The notes beneath the pieces are model-generated. The model worked only from the letters and a program-made list of their open reading frames with translations. It was not told where the DNA came from and made no database searches. Shown here in pieces: positions 1 through 9,328 of a stretch of DNA of 51,839 bases. Position 1 is the stretch's first letter. Each line of letters begins with the position of its first letter. A program made the translations under genes and the position numbers. The DNA is from Firmicutes bacterium UBA4049 (lineage in GTDB: Bacteria > Bacillota > Desulfotomaculia > Desulfotomaculales > Nap2-2B), in contig DFZT01000009.1 in NCBI GenBank assembly GCA_002382755.1, positions 1 through 51,839 on the forward strand, written 5' to 3'.

Positions 1-5
1 ATCAT
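1..5 (-). CDS. possible start of the next eCIS gene, cut by the window edge
   Basis: An ATG at positions 5-3 on the minus strand follows the stop codon of the J-type baseplate gene by four bases. In related eCIS and phage-tail clusters the next gene is usually a tail protein I or fibre-attachment protein. Only five bases are visible, so this is a position call only and the product is unknown. Confidence 0.3.
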
Positions 6-9
6 TGCT

Positions 10-2280
10 TCACCTCGCTCCTTTTGCCCGGCAGGCGGACTTGTCGGCAACGATTTCAACAACGTGTTCACCCGGGCAGATCAATCCTTGCGGGGGTATT
101 GAGTAATTTCCTTTTCCGTAACTTTCCGCCCCGGTACCGGCAGATAATACAATTTCCTTCACGTAATCAACACCGGGCAGATTTACAATCGCCTGGTAAA
201 TTTCGGATTGGTATATACTTCGTCCGAAAGGCCATCCTTTCCCGTCCGTGCCTCCTGTTAGGGGATGTAAAAACCTGTCCAGTTCCTCCTTGATTTTCAG
301 CTCAAGGTTTGATTGGCTGTACCCGGATTTGATGATCACCTGCGCAGTTACCCCCACTTCAATATAGAGGGGAGGAATCAGACAAATCTTAGTTGTAATC
401 AACCTGTGACTGCAGAGATAGTTATGAACATTTTGTAAAAAAGCCGTACCGGGTATGGATTTTGCTTTTCCACTATCCGGAACGACGACTATTGTTACAA
501 CTCCGGGCTGTATCTCCTGCGGGTAGTTTTTCGCTTCGCTGCAAAAAAGCGGAACAGCTTTTGCTCTGGCAACCTTAACTCCTGGAGCGGCCAGGGCTAA
601 ACGTTCATAATCCTGCGAGGTAACAGCACGGTATCCTGCTTTTAATTCTTTTCTTAACCTAAACTTTGCTTCCTCCGAAGTTTCTTTATCTTCCCCGCCG
701 GCAGCCATAAAATAATTTGTTGCTTTTAATACAGTATTATTATAGCCTGTAAGGCTTATTGTTTCGTTGATTGAATACTGTGGAATATTGCCTGAAGAAC
801 CTCCTCCAGTCTGAAAAGAAACCAGACGAATGTTTTTTATCTCACTGTCGGAAGGCATGGGGGGAATGGCGCCATTCAACCCGTTTCCGAAGAAAATTTC
901 CCCTTTTTCCTCGTCAAGCACGAAGTGTTGATCAACCGGTCCCGACGCGTCGAAATCATCAACCCTAATCCAGTCACGCCAGTTAATCTCCTTTGTTCCG
1001 TTTTCTTCGGCCTCTTCGCCTACCTGAAGGATTATTCTGTCCGGAAGGACAAATTTATTATCGAGTGTCAGTTTTTGATTCGGCAGACCGTTACCTGCGC
1101 CAATCAGGCCCTTTTCTGCAAAACCGGGCTGCCAGGAAATCAGTCTTATATTTTTACGGCCTTTTTCCGGGACCTCACCTTTAAAAGTAATAGAAACTCT
1201 GCACTGAAGTTCATCTTTTTCAATGGAGTATTCCGATAAATCCCGCCAGAAACCGTTTTCTTTTAAAATCTGGATATCGTTGATGCCTTTTAGATTTAAA
1301 TAGGAAGCATCAAATGTATATTTTTTTTGACTTGTACCGGAAAAGGTAAAAACTTCGGATAAAGTCTTTTTTTGAAGAACTGTAACAGTGTTCAGTAAAA
1401 TACTGTACAGTTTGGGAACAAGCTCGTATTCCCCCTTTTTTATAGTAGCGCGCAGCCAGTAGTGATCTTCCTCAGAATGGAATAAAGAGCGCTTTTCCAT
1501 ATCCCGGGGCGCAAAGAAGTATAACTTGCCGCTTTTAGTCAGCATTAAGGCGGTATCTTTAAGGATTTTTAACGGAGCCCAGACTCCTGAACTATTTCGG
1601 TCTTTTTTAAGGTATTCACAGGCTATTTCAACAGGCGGCAATAATTTACGGGGTTTTGTTGATGTGATGCCGTCGCCCAAAAGGCTGAAAGTTAAAACAA
1701 CCAGTTTATTGGCCGGAAGCGGTCTCTCCGGGTCAAAACCGATATACAGACTGCCGCCTTTTTTTGCTTCTTCCCCGAAAGCAAAGTAGTACAGCCCGTC
1801 TGTGCTGTTTGCTTCCGAGTTGTCTGTTAAACCCCTGTCAGATACGCTGATTACTTTTTTAAGCCTTGAGGGCAGAACAGTCAATGTCTCACCTGTTTCA
1901 AAAATAACCTCTTTGGCAGAAAGCCTGGTTCCCTTTGGGATTATAACTTCTTTCTGAAAACTATCCATAAATTGATAAGCAACTTCAGACTTTGCCGGCT
2001 GAGCGCTTTTAAGCCTCACGCCAAGAAGCTTTAAAAATTTAAGGTAATGCTCATTTCTTGTCCGGTTGAGATAATATTGCTGTGCTTCAGCCAGCCAGGC
2101 AAGAAGCTCAACAAGAGTAATACCGGGGTCGCTGGCATTATGATCGGTCCAATCCGGCGCAAAACGGGGAATAAGTTTTTTAGCGTCTTCATATAACTCT
2201 GTAAATGTTCTTTCATCAAGATTTGGTGAAGGCAGCGACACGAAAACTCCCCCTATACTGTTGTTTGTGTCCGGTAACAA
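10..2280 (-). CDS. J-type baseplate protein (putative baseplate assembly protein), 756 aa
   Basis: Baseplate wedge component of a contractile injection particle, of the phage P2 gpJ / T4 gp6 class. The N-terminus (about residues 18-75) has the family pattern of acidic and aromatic residues ending in DPGITLVELLAWLAE, where the protein joins the baseplate. The C-terminal third has the usual J features: a GGG(S)SGNIP segment, AGGEDKETSEEAKFRLRKEL, a TSQDYERLALAAPGV segment and HPLTGGTDGKGWPFGRSIY. It starts 5 bp after the preceding J-type gene, so the two are translated together. Particles of this class commonly carry two such proteins (Afp11/Afp12 type). The start ATG at 2280 is taken from the tight spacing. 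Family assignment is secure; its exact wedge position is inferred. Confidence 0.85.
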   Translation of the reverse strand: MLPDTNNSIGGVFVSLPSPNLDERTFTELYEDAKKLIPRFAPDWTDHNASDPGITLVELLAWLAEAQQYYLNRTRNEHYLKFLKLLGVRLKSAQPAKSEVAYQFMDSFQKEVIIPKGTRLSAKEVIFETGETLTVLPSRLKKVISVSDRGLTDNSEANSTDGLYYFAFGEEAKKGGSLYIGFDPERPLPANKLVVLTFSLLGDGITSTKPRKLLPPVEIACEYLKKDRNSSGVWAPLKILKDTALMLTKSGKLYFFAPRDMEKRSLFHSEEDHYWLRATIKKGEYELVPKLYSILLNTVTVLQKKTLSEVFTFSGTSQKKYTFDASYLNLKGINDIQILKENGFWRDLSEYSIEKDELQCRVSITFKGEVPEKGRKNIRLISWQPGFAEKGLIGAGNGLPNQKLTLDNKFVLPDRIILQVGEEAEENGTKEINWRDWIRVDDFDASGPVDQHFVLDEEKGEIFFGNGLNGAIPPMPSDSEIKNIRLVSFQTGGGSSGNIPQYSINETISLTGYNNTVLKATNYFMAAGGEDKETSEEAKFRLRKELKAGYRAVTSQDYERLALAAPGVKVARAKAVPLFCSEAKNYPQEIQPGVVTIVVVPDSGKAKSIPGTAFLQNVHNYLCSHRLITTKICLIPPLYIEVGVTAQVIIKSGYSQSNLELKIKEELDRFLHPLTGGTDGKGWPFGRSIYQSEIYQAIVNLPGVDYVKEIVLSAGTGAESYGKGNYSIPPQGLICPGEHVVEIVADKSACRAKGAR

Positions 2281-2285
2281 GTAAA

Positions 2286-5200
2286 CTAACCGGCTGTTGT
2301 TTTTACAGTTATATTGTGCTTGCCGCTAAAAACAAGATTTATAGGAGAAAAAGGCAAATTCAGGGGATGAGCGGAGTCTACCTTTGTTTCTTTTCCATCT
2401 TCATCCCGTATAATCAAAGAAAGTGACTCAACGTGATCAATCCCTTGGATGCTTTCAAGCAGGGTAAAGAAATCTGAAAGGCTGGGGTATCTTCCAAATT
2501 CCCATCCATTTCCGTCTTTCCCGCCTGTAAGCGGGTGGAGGACGGACGTAAGGCTATCCAATGATTCTTTTTCAACCAGCGGAAGGTCATCCATGGAAAC
2601 GGCTATAAGGGTAGCCGTAACCGAGATTTCCTGGAAGGCGGGACCCCTGATATGAATATTACCCGGCATTGAAATAACATTGGCTGTTCTGTCTTTTAAA
2701 TAACTTTTTACCTGCTTTTTAAGTCTTAATGATGGGACAGGTTTGTCCTGATTGCTTTTCGGCACAATTATCACAGTTATCCATCCCGGTTTTGTTTGAT
2801 TCTGGTCGTTGATGTTAGGCAGGCATTTCGCTCTCGCTATGTTACGGGACGCTTCCAAGGCCAGCCATTCAAAGTCTTCGGCGGTTACTGCGCGATCCTG
2901 ATGCTTAAGGATCCGGGGACCGCGTTTTAACGCCTGCCCAACAGTTTCCAGGTCCGATCCGCCATCGGCTGTTTCGGGATTATATACACTGTCAACAAAA
3001 GCGATGGATGTTTTTAAACTTGTTATCTCGTACCGGCCTACGTTGCCTGCCGCCCCGCCCCCGGCTTTATAATCGGCTTTAATATTATTACTTCCTGACG
3101 GTGGTACAGTTCCTTTAATTCCGTCACCGAAACTAATCTTTCCGGCCGCCTTGTCAACCAGATAATGCCGGTCCGATGTCCCAGACTCCAAAAAGTCACT
3201 TACGGGGTCCCATCTTACCCAGAAACCTGTATTTATTCCTCCGTCTTCTGTTTCCTTTACTGTATCCCGGCCGCTTATTACAATACTTTCCATTTCTGCT
3301 GCAGACAGAGATTTAAGTTCATCTACCCAAATAATTTCCGAAACAAAAGGCGCTTTGGACATGGAAAACGTTTGACCCGCTTCGCCATCGCTGGACCCAA
3401 GTATTTCTCCCTGAACGGTTTCAGTCTGTGTTGCCCAGGAAGCATTCAGGTAAATTCCATTAATTATGGGTGATAATGCCTTGTCTTTAAAACTGTCCCG
3501 GATGTCGACTGCTCTGATCCAGTATAATTTTTGGCCAAAACGGGTTGTTTTCGTAAAATCAGGAAGGCCCACGAACTCGAGTATGCCGCTTTCTGTTAAG
3601 CTGTCCGTTCCATCCAGGGCATCGAGCTTTGCCCATTCACCGGTGTCTCTTTGTTCCCTGTAGTACTCCCACTCGATAACAGGCCTGTTTTCATTGGTAT
3701 ACTCCACTTCCCTCAAAGAGAAGAAAATTTTTATCGGTCCCTTCAAAGGAGGAGTGTCAAAACCGAGATAAATCGAGCAGTGCCGGTCATCAATGAATTG
3801 GAAGGGATTCAGCGGTTTGGCGGATTTGAGCAAAGCATCTGTTATATCCTCGCTAAGAAGATTATTTTTAATAATGCATCTATCAGGGTATAAAGAAAGG
3901 GCGTCATACTTTATTCTAAGGCCGGACACTTTTGGCGGGCTAATCTGGCTTGTATCCGATTGCCACGTTTTACCGTCTGAGGACATGAATCGTTCTCTCC
4001 CGTAGTCCCCGCTGGCAATCTTGATCCGGACCCAAAGATTTTCCTGTCCGTTAACCGTCGTTGCAGCCAAATCTTCCGGGCAGTCAAATATTACAGTTCC
4101 ATTCTCCCTTAGTTTATTTGTCTTGTCTGTAATACCGGCCAGAGCCCGCCACCCGGTTCCGTTCCAATACTCCCAGGAAAGCATCAGTATTTCTTCCGTC
4201 GGGAAGATTTTAGTCTCATTTATCGGTTGAAAAATACCTGTCTTATCATGAAATTCCTTTTGAGCCGCTTCAAGTATATTCATTGCTCTTTTAAGGCCGA
4301 TCGATATTTCTCCCTTATCTTTGGTGGTTGAGGTTAAAATTTGCGACAGTTCACGGGGTGTTTTTTTGAGCAGTTTACGGATGGTGTCAATTGGGTCAGG
4401 AGTCCCGTCATCGAGCTTGTGGTTAATCAGTTGATCAACAAAGTCAGGTCCGATACCCTGCACAAAGCCTACAGGCAGTTTGTCTGTAGTTTCTGCGGTG
4501 TCTATTTCCAAGGTGATCCTGGAGCCTTTCTTGGACAGGGCGTCAGGACTGGCCAGGTAAAATATATCAAAAGTTTTGGGTTGTTTTCCAAATGGGCAGA
4601 GCAGCGTACTTTGGCTTGGTAATTCTAGGGGCACATCGTTATAAAAAATCATCTCAGGTTCAACATAGGGGGGGTTTTGAACAGATATTTCAACGCCGCG
4701 TATGTTTTTATCAAGATACTCTTCGATATCCCCGGCAAGCTGCTTGGTGACATTATCAAAGTCGAGAACAGTCTTCCCCTGGTCAAGAATAATTTTTTCC
4801 AGACCGGGATATGGAACTTTGTTTTTTGGCGACTCTCCCGTTTCTATGAAAAATGATAAATTGTTATTATCCAGAGCCTTCTGAAATAAAAGCCTGATGT
4901 GCGGGGGAAAATTGCCGGCAAAACCAGCCCAGGGGTGTTTTAGTTCTAAAAGCTCCATGATTTCCTTGTTTTCGGTTTCTTTAAGGTTTAACTGACAGCG
5001 CAGCCAATAGGATGAATAACTTCCGATTTTGTGCTCTTTTAATTCGTCGGAGTTGTCCTTTACAAGAACAACCCGGCCGGCCGGGGTGTCGTTTGTATTC
5101 AATGTATACCAGCCTTCTTCTCCGGAACGCACTCCGTAGTACTGCCATAAAAAAACCTTCCTGTCGTTTAATTTCAGACGCTGGTTTGAAAACCGGAGTT

Positions 5201-6167
5201 CGATCCCCGCCCGGCCTTTTATCTTCGATAGTATATCGCTTGCTATATAAATTGCTTTTTCCTCGGAATTGAAATAAGCTTTTTCTGCTTTGCCTTCGGT
5301 TAGCGAAAGCGGTTTGACAGTGATTTTGAATGCCTTAAGGGATGCTTTTTGCTGCCGCATCGCGGGAGAGATGCTTGTACACCTGATCCAGCGGCTTTTG
5401 ATTCCGTCAATTTCAAGTTCCTTAAATTTTCCCGTTTGTTTTTTCCTTAAGACAAGCTTTTGAGAATCATCCGTATCGATGTCAAGCGAGTGCCAATTTT
5501 CTTTTTTTGCCTTTGTCCCATCTGTCTGGTATTCTTTTTCTCCGTAATATTCCCACTTTACAAGACTATTGTTTTTAAAAGCTGGATTCCACTTTGAAGA
5601 GATCAATTCGATTTCGGTCTGACTTTCCAGACTGAAGAGATCGTTGTGACCGATATATACAACGTGCTCTTGGAGATCTTTACCGGCAAATACTGCAAAG
5701 GGCTTTATATCTTTTCCCCCCGTGAGAAAGTCAGGCGGGGCTTTATAAATCTTGTCCGGATCAGTGCTGTACAGTTCGATTAGTTTGGCGGTAGTCGCCA
5801 GCATATTTCCGTCAGTCTCAAACAGGATTTGCTCGCCATTATCCGTCTTTGCGGCTGCTTGTACACCTGTAGGGATTAAAACCGGTTCCGGGGCGCCCTT
5901 GCTTAAATTAAATACCAGTGGGGCGCGGGCTTGTTGGGCTGGCAGTAAACCTACACCGGCCATATTTAAAAACTCTATAAAGCCCTTATCCGGAACACGG
6001 TTTAATCTGCCTATAATTCCCTCAAATATTTGGGCAAAGATTTTTAACAGGGCAAAACCCGCATCCTTGGTCTTATAGTTCCACTCGGGAGTATAGAAAG
6101 GAACCATTTCACTAATTTGTTTTAAAATAGCTTCGGCGTCGCGATTGTCTATTTTAGGTACAGTCAT
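2286..6167 (-). CDS. large J-type baseplate protein, 1293 aa
   Basis: Second and larger baseplate wedge protein. It shares with its smaller neighbour the N-terminal KDAGFALLKIFAQIFEGI segment and the C-terminal J-domain signatures, namely a GGGAAGNVGRYEI segment, TADGGSDLETVGQALKRGP, VTAEDFEWLALEASRNIARAK and HPLTGGKDGNGWEFGRYP. The central 600-700 residues are Trp- and Tyr-rich repeats of the form WEYYxE...W..L, which look like beta-sandwich modules. The start ATG at 6167 has a GGAG ribosome binding site about nine bases upstream. The size fits the large Afp11/Afp12-type baseplate proteins of eCIS. It lies in one transcription unit with the gp25, PAAR and spike genes. Confidence 0.85.
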   Translation of the reverse strand: MTVPKIDNRDAEAILKQISEMVPFYTPEWNYKTKDAGFALLKIFAQIFEGIIGRLNRVPDKGFIEFLNMAGVGLLPAQQARAPLVFNLSKGAPEPVLIPTGVQAAAKTDNGEQILFETDGNMLATTAKLIELYSTDPDKIYKAPPDFLTGGKDIKPFAVFAGKDLQEHVVYIGHNDLFSLESQTEIELISSKWNPAFKNNSLVKWEYYGEKEYQTDGTKAKKENWHSLDIDTDDSQKLVLRKKQTGKFKELEIDGIKSRWIRCTSISPAMRQQKASLKAFKITVKPLSLTEGKAEKAYFNSEEKAIYIASDILSKIKGRAGIELRFSNQRLKLNDRKVFLWQYYGVRSGEEGWYTLNTNDTPAGRVVLVKDNSDELKEHKIGSYSSYWLRCQLNLKETENKEIMELLELKHPWAGFAGNFPPHIRLLFQKALDNNNLSFFIETGESPKNKVPYPGLEKIILDQGKTVLDFDNVTKQLAGDIEEYLDKNIRGVEISVQNPPYVEPEMIFYNDVPLELPSQSTLLCPFGKQPKTFDIFYLASPDALSKKGSRITLEIDTAETTDKLPVGFVQGIGPDFVDQLINHKLDDGTPDPIDTIRKLLKKTPRELSQILTSTTKDKGEISIGLKRAMNILEAAQKEFHDKTGIFQPINETKIFPTEEILMLSWEYWNGTGWRALAGITDKTNKLRENGTVIFDCPEDLAATTVNGQENLWVRIKIASGDYGRERFMSSDGKTWQSDTSQISPPKVSGLRIKYDALSLYPDRCIIKNNLLSEDITDALLKSAKPLNPFQFIDDRHCSIYLGFDTPPLKGPIKIFFSLREVEYTNENRPVIEWEYYREQRDTGEWAKLDALDGTDSLTESGILEFVGLPDFTKTTRFGQKLYWIRAVDIRDSFKDKALSPIINGIYLNASWATQTETVQGEILGSSDGEAGQTFSMSKAPFVSEIIWVDELKSLSAAEMESIVISGRDTVKETEDGGINTGFWVRWDPVSDFLESGTSDRHYLVDKAAGKISFGDGIKGTVPPSGSNNIKADYKAGGGAAGNVGRYEITSLKTSIAFVDSVYNPETADGGSDLETVGQALKRGPRILKHQDRAVTAEDFEWLALEASRNIARAKCLPNINDQNQTKPGWITVIIVPKSNQDKPVPSLRLKKQVKSYLKDRTANVISMPGNIHIRGPAFQEISVTATLIAVSMDDLPLVEKESLDSLTSVLHPLTGGKDGNGWEFGRYPSLSDFFTLLESIQGIDHVESLSLIIRDEDGKETKVDSAHPLNLPFSPINLVFSGKHNITVKTTAG

Positions 6168-6194
6168 TGCAGGTAACTCCTACTCTTGCTTTTC

Positions 6195-6590
6195 TTAGCT
6201 TTCCTTTAGATAAAACGGATAGACAAGGTTAAACTCGTTATTTGTATTGCGTACGACATACGTGATCCCTATTAAAAGTTTTCCTGACTCGTTCTGGTCC
6301 GGCGAAGCCTCCACACCGATCACTTCTATCCTCGGTTCCCATAGTCTTAATGCATCGCGGACACTTGATTCCATCATGCCCAACGTGGTCGTGTTCGTAG
6401 TTTCAAAGACAAATTCATGTATGCCGCAGCCAAAGTCGGGCCTCATCACACGTTCGCCTTTTGAAGTTGAAAGTATGATCCAGATAGATTCTTTAATTTT
6501 ATTTTCATACTCCGACATAAGGATACTTCCTGCGGATGGATCAACTCCTGCCGGAAATCTCCATCCCTTACCGAGGAAAGCTCCGCCCAT
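6195..6590 (-). CDS. GPW/gp25 family baseplate protein
   Basis: Baseplate wedge protein homologous to T4 gp25 / P2 gpW. It shows the family pattern KESIWIILSTSKGERVMRPDFGCGI followed in the same domain by a VRDALRLWEPRIEV segment. The frame is open back to an ATG at 6617, but the ATG at 6590 is chosen because AAGGTGA sits eight bases upstream of it (6599-6605) and the product then begins MGGAFLGKGWRFP, as family members do. That gives 131 residues, the normal size. It lies between the PAAR tip gene and the two J-type genes, the standard order in eCIS loci. Confidence 0.88.
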   Translation of the reverse strand: MGGAFLGKGWRFPAGVDPSAGSILMSEYENKIKESIWIILSTSKGERVMRPDFGCGIHEFVFETTNTTTLGMMESSVRDALRLWEPRIEVIGVEASPDQNESGKLLIGITYVVRNTNNEFNLVYPFYLKES

Positions 6591-6638
6591 AATCAATTTC
6601 ACCTTAAATCTTTTCAATAATTATTCTATCAGAACTAA

Positions 6639-6941
6639 TTATCCTATCAGAACTGTTGAATCCCCCAAGGTGATAGTATTAGGCGGTCCGCTCTCGGTAA
6701 TCATATCGCCCATACGTGCGGCAGGCATGTTGTTGATCAAAACTGTAGCGCTTCCTGCCGCAATAACACCGCCTACATGAGGAACTGTTCCAGATACCAG
6801 GGGGCACGCATGAAAATCAAGAGATGCCCGCCATGCCGGCATTCCCCCTATTAATACATTTACACTTCCGGGCCCGGGGCTTAAAGGTGTCCCATGGCTC
6901 GTCATGTCTCCAACCCTTGCTGCAGGAGGCATATTGTTCAT
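6639..6941 (-). CDS. PAAR-domain spike tip protein
   Basis: Caps the central spike of the contractile particle. At 100 residues it is a bare PAAR domain. It opens with PPAARVGDMTSHGTPL, has an internal GSVNVLIGGMPAWR segment and a second VLINNMPAARMGDM repeat, and ends with a short beta strand (TITLGDSTVLIG). Histidines at SHG, FHAC and PHVGG and the Cys in HACPL are candidate metal ligands for the conical tip. No C-terminal toxin extension is fused. It sits nine bases after the spike protein gene with which it should assemble. Confidence 0.92.
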   Translation of the reverse strand: MNNMPPAARVGDMTSHGTPLSPGPGSVNVLIGGMPAWRASLDFHACPLVSGTVPHVGGVIAAGSATVLINNMPAARMGDMITESGPPNTITLGDSTVLIG

Positions 6942-6949
6942 CTCCCGTG

Positions 6950-7609
6950 TTAATTTATTTGTACCAGGGCGCCCTTGATGGTTAAAGTTGCCCCGGCTTT
7001 AATATTCATTGTTGAGCCGGCTTCAAGATCAATCATTTGAGACTTTATTTTGATGTTCATACCGCTCTCAAACGTTATACTGTTCTGAGACGAGTCAATT
7101 TTAATTGAATTTGAACCGGACTTGTCCTTAATCTCTATCTTTTCTGCGCCTGAAGAGTCATCGAGGACGATCACATGCCCGCTTTTAGAGTGAATCTCCA
7201 GCTTCTCTTTTTGTTGGTCACCGTTGTCGTCGAAGATAATTTCATGCCCGCTTCTGGATTTTATCTTTCGCAAATTATTTTTACCGTCGCTGTTTGCCTC
7301 CGGGGGCTTGTCCTGACCGTTCCAGAGAGCGCCGAGGATGTAGGGGTGGTTAATATCCCCATGTTCAAAAGCTACAAGCACTTCATCGCCTACTTCAGGG
7401 AGAAAAAAACTGCCCCGGCCATTGCCGGCCATCAGTGTGGCGATACGTGCCCAATAGCTTTCGTCCCCGCTTTCCCGCCAGGGAAATATTACCTTTACTC
7501 TGCCCATACCGTCAGGATCTTGATTGTTTGTAACGATGCCGACAGCTACCCCGTTGACACTTCCCCCGGATTTCTGTATATCAGTCCTTAGTAAATCGTA
7601 CAGGCTCAA
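6950..7609 (-). CDS. gp5/V-type central spike protein (VgrG C-terminal half)
   Basis: Forms the trimeric central spike. Residues 20-100 are an OB-fold baseplate V domain (VGIVTNNQDPDGMGRVKVIF, then YWARIATLMAGNGRGSFFLP and a DEVLVAFEHGDINHPYILG segment). The remainder is a string of short hydrophilic/hydrophobic repeats (GHEIIFDDN, GHVIVLDDS, NSIKIDSS, STMNIKAGA) typical of a triple-stranded beta-helix. It overlaps the upstream gp27-like gene by four bases. In Afp/PVC particles these two parts are one protein (Afp8); here they are separate genes. Confidence 0.9.
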   Translation of the reverse strand: MSLYDLLRTDIQKSGGSVNGVAVGIVTNNQDPDGMGRVKVIFPWRESGDESYWARIATLMAGNGRGSFFLPEVGDEVLVAFEHGDINHPYILGALWNGQDKPPEANSDGKNNLRKIKSRSGHEIIFDDNGDQQKEKLEIHSKSGHVIVLDDSSGAEKIEIKDKSGSNSIKIDSSQNSITFESGMNIKIKSQMIDLEAGSTMNIKAGATLTIKGALVQIN

Positions 7610-8685
7610 ATCGTATTCTCCTTAACGTTAAAAGTTGTCTGGTATCCTGAGCCATTGATAACATGGCTTGTGCTTTCTATGTAATACGTTTTGCTGAATT
7701 TTTTCCCCAGGCCCTTCAGCTCTATGTTTTTACCGGCCAGCAATTCGGGTATTCCTATTGTCTGGCCGGTCCCTTTGACCAGCCCTTCCGCATGCCTGTT
7801 TAGGATTGCCCTGGCCATCCGGTCGGCTTCTTCCTGGGAAAAAAGAGGCAGACGTATATGTTCAACAACCTTATTATTGTATGCGTTTTGGACCAACTCG
7901 CCGCCGGTCTTTCTCCCGCTGTCTGTTCCCTGTTCGTCGCCTTTCCTGGCTGTGCCGACGATTTCTTTTTTGGCAGTGACATCCCAGCCCCTTACTTCCA
8001 CTTCCGAGACCTGATCGGTAAGATCCATCTCCGGAGAAAAACTAATCAATGTTTTTCCCCATTCCAAAGACAGGATCGGATCTTCATCATTGGCCGGCGC
8101 CCTGAAGTATAAAGTTCTGCCGAAAACAAAAAATTCGAAATGATTCCTTTGGGCTAACCTGGTCAGGAATTCAAAGTCGCTTTCCTGATCCTGCTTGACA
8201 TCAGGGTATTTTACCTTCGTATCTTCTATGCTGCTCCCCAGGCTGTATTTGGAGGCTATCTTACCGGCTATCTCATTGTCTTTTATATTGGCAGGCCAGG
8301 GATAAGACTGTCTTCCCTTCATCATCTTGTGGGAGAGGTCAAAACCGGTAACCTCCAGGAAAGGCATCCCGCTGGCGGGGAAACTCGCCCTCACTGAGGT
8401 AACCAGACCGACAAGCAAAGTATTAAATTTATCTGTATAACCAATTTTTATTTCAATATTTTTGCCGGGTTCAAAAATGCTGTCCATCCATTTCAGTTCC
8501 CGCATGGTAATGTCATAGGAATTGCTGATCAGCAGTGTAAAAGAATCAGCGCCTTCGAGGGTGTTGTCAACCGTTACACTGCTTATCTCAACACCCATCC
8601 GGAAAAGGTTCTCCCCTTCAATGCTTACTTCAAAGGCGGGAGCATAGAAATTATGGTATTTCTTTTCTAAAACAGATAGATCCAT
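7606..8685 (-). CDS. gp27-like hub protein (phage late control D family)
   Basis: Baseplate hub subunit that holds the spike below the tube. The 359-residue sequence has the late-control-D layout: an N-terminal beta barrel (YAPAFEVSIEGENLFRMGVE, then GADSFTLLISNSYD), a middle segment IKIGYTDKFNTLLVGLVTSV and FLEVTGFDLSHKMMKGRQ, then QDQESDFEFLTRLAQRNHFEFFV, which is the family hallmark. The C-terminal part (GTGQTIGIPELLAGKNIEL to YYIESTSHVI) closes the second barrel. It is translationally coupled by a 4-bp overlap to the spike gene, with which it would make one Afp8/VgrG-equivalent complex. Confidence 0.88.
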   Translation of the reverse strand: MDLSVLEKKYHNFYAPAFEVSIEGENLFRMGVEISSVTVDNTLEGADSFTLLISNSYDITMRELKWMDSIFEPGKNIEIKIGYTDKFNTLLVGLVTSVRASFPASGMPFLEVTGFDLSHKMMKGRQSYPWPANIKDNEIAGKIASKYSLGSSIEDTKVKYPDVKQDQESDFEFLTRLAQRNHFEFFVFGRTLYFRAPANDEDPILSLEWGKTLISFSPEMDLTDQVSEVEVRGWDVTAKKEIVGTARKGDEQGTDSGRKTGGELVQNAYNNKVVEHIRLPLFSQEEADRMARAILNRHAEGLVKGTGQTIGIPELLAGKNIELKGLGKKFSKTYYIESTSHVINGSGYQTTFNVKENTI

Positions 8686-8688
8686 TGA

Positions 8689-9324
8689 TTAATCCAGCGG
8701 GGGAATGATTAATTCCCGTCCCGTTTCTAAAAGCCTCGGGTTATCTATATTATTGGCCTCTGCAATTACTCTCCAGAAGCCAGGATCGCCGTATTCACTA
8801 TCTGAGATCAGCCATAAGCTGTCGCCCTGTTTAACCACCCTGTGTTTTGTTCTGTCTGCTGACTGCCGGGGCGGGCTCATAAGTTGCTCCGTAATGGTTT
8901 TGTACTCCTTAAAAGTAACGTTAAGGGTTGCGCGAACGGGAATGCCGGTATCCAGAAACATGGTAAAACGCTGAGTTAACCGTTCGAGCACAGCTTTGAA
9001 TTCCAGCTTCCCCCAGATAAACTTGCACACACAGGGCGCATGTATGTTTCTGTCAATATCGAGCAGAGCAGTTATTTTTCCTGTATACTCCCGGACATCT
9101 GTTCCTTTTTCATAGGAATCGAAAAATAAATCCATGGTTAAGGTTTGAGCATTTCCGCCGATAAACGAGGTCACAGGGACCTGAAGGCCGGGCAGAATTG
9201 TGTTCTGAAATTGATTGCTTTTTTCAATTGAGTATTCAGTAGGATTAAAAAGGACTTTCACCGGGGCGCCTTTTGGATTTCCCTTTTCATCCAATGGTTG
9301 AACCAAAGCTTTTTCCAGCGGCAT
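8689..9324 (-). CDS. LysM-domain tube-baseplate adaptor (Afp7-like CIS tube protein)
   Basis: Two-part protein of 211 residues. Residues 1-150 match the CIS tube-initiator/adaptor type: FNPTEYSIEKSNQFQ, then TLTMDLFFDSYEKGTDVR and a VRATLNVTFKEYKTI strand. Residues 160-211 are a LysM module (VVKQGDSLWLISDSEYGDPG ... IDNPRLLETGRELIIPP). In eCIS the Afp7-type protein sits between tube and hub, as T4 gp53/gp54 do, and the LysM fold serves particle architecture and not peptidoglycan binding. It lies three bases upstream of the hub gene. Identification by domain order and position is strong. Confidence 0.88.
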   Translation of the reverse strand: MPLEKALVQPLDEKGNPKGAPVKVLFNPTEYSIEKSNQFQNTILPGLQVPVTSFIGGNAQTLTMDLFFDSYEKGTDVREYTGKITALLDIDRNIHAPCVCKFIWGKLEFKAVLERLTQRFTMFLDTGIPVRATLNVTFKEYKTITEQLMSPPRQSADRTKHRVVKQGDSLWLISDSEYGDPGFWRVIAEANNIDNPRLLETGRELIIPPLD

Positions 9325-9328
9325 GCCG

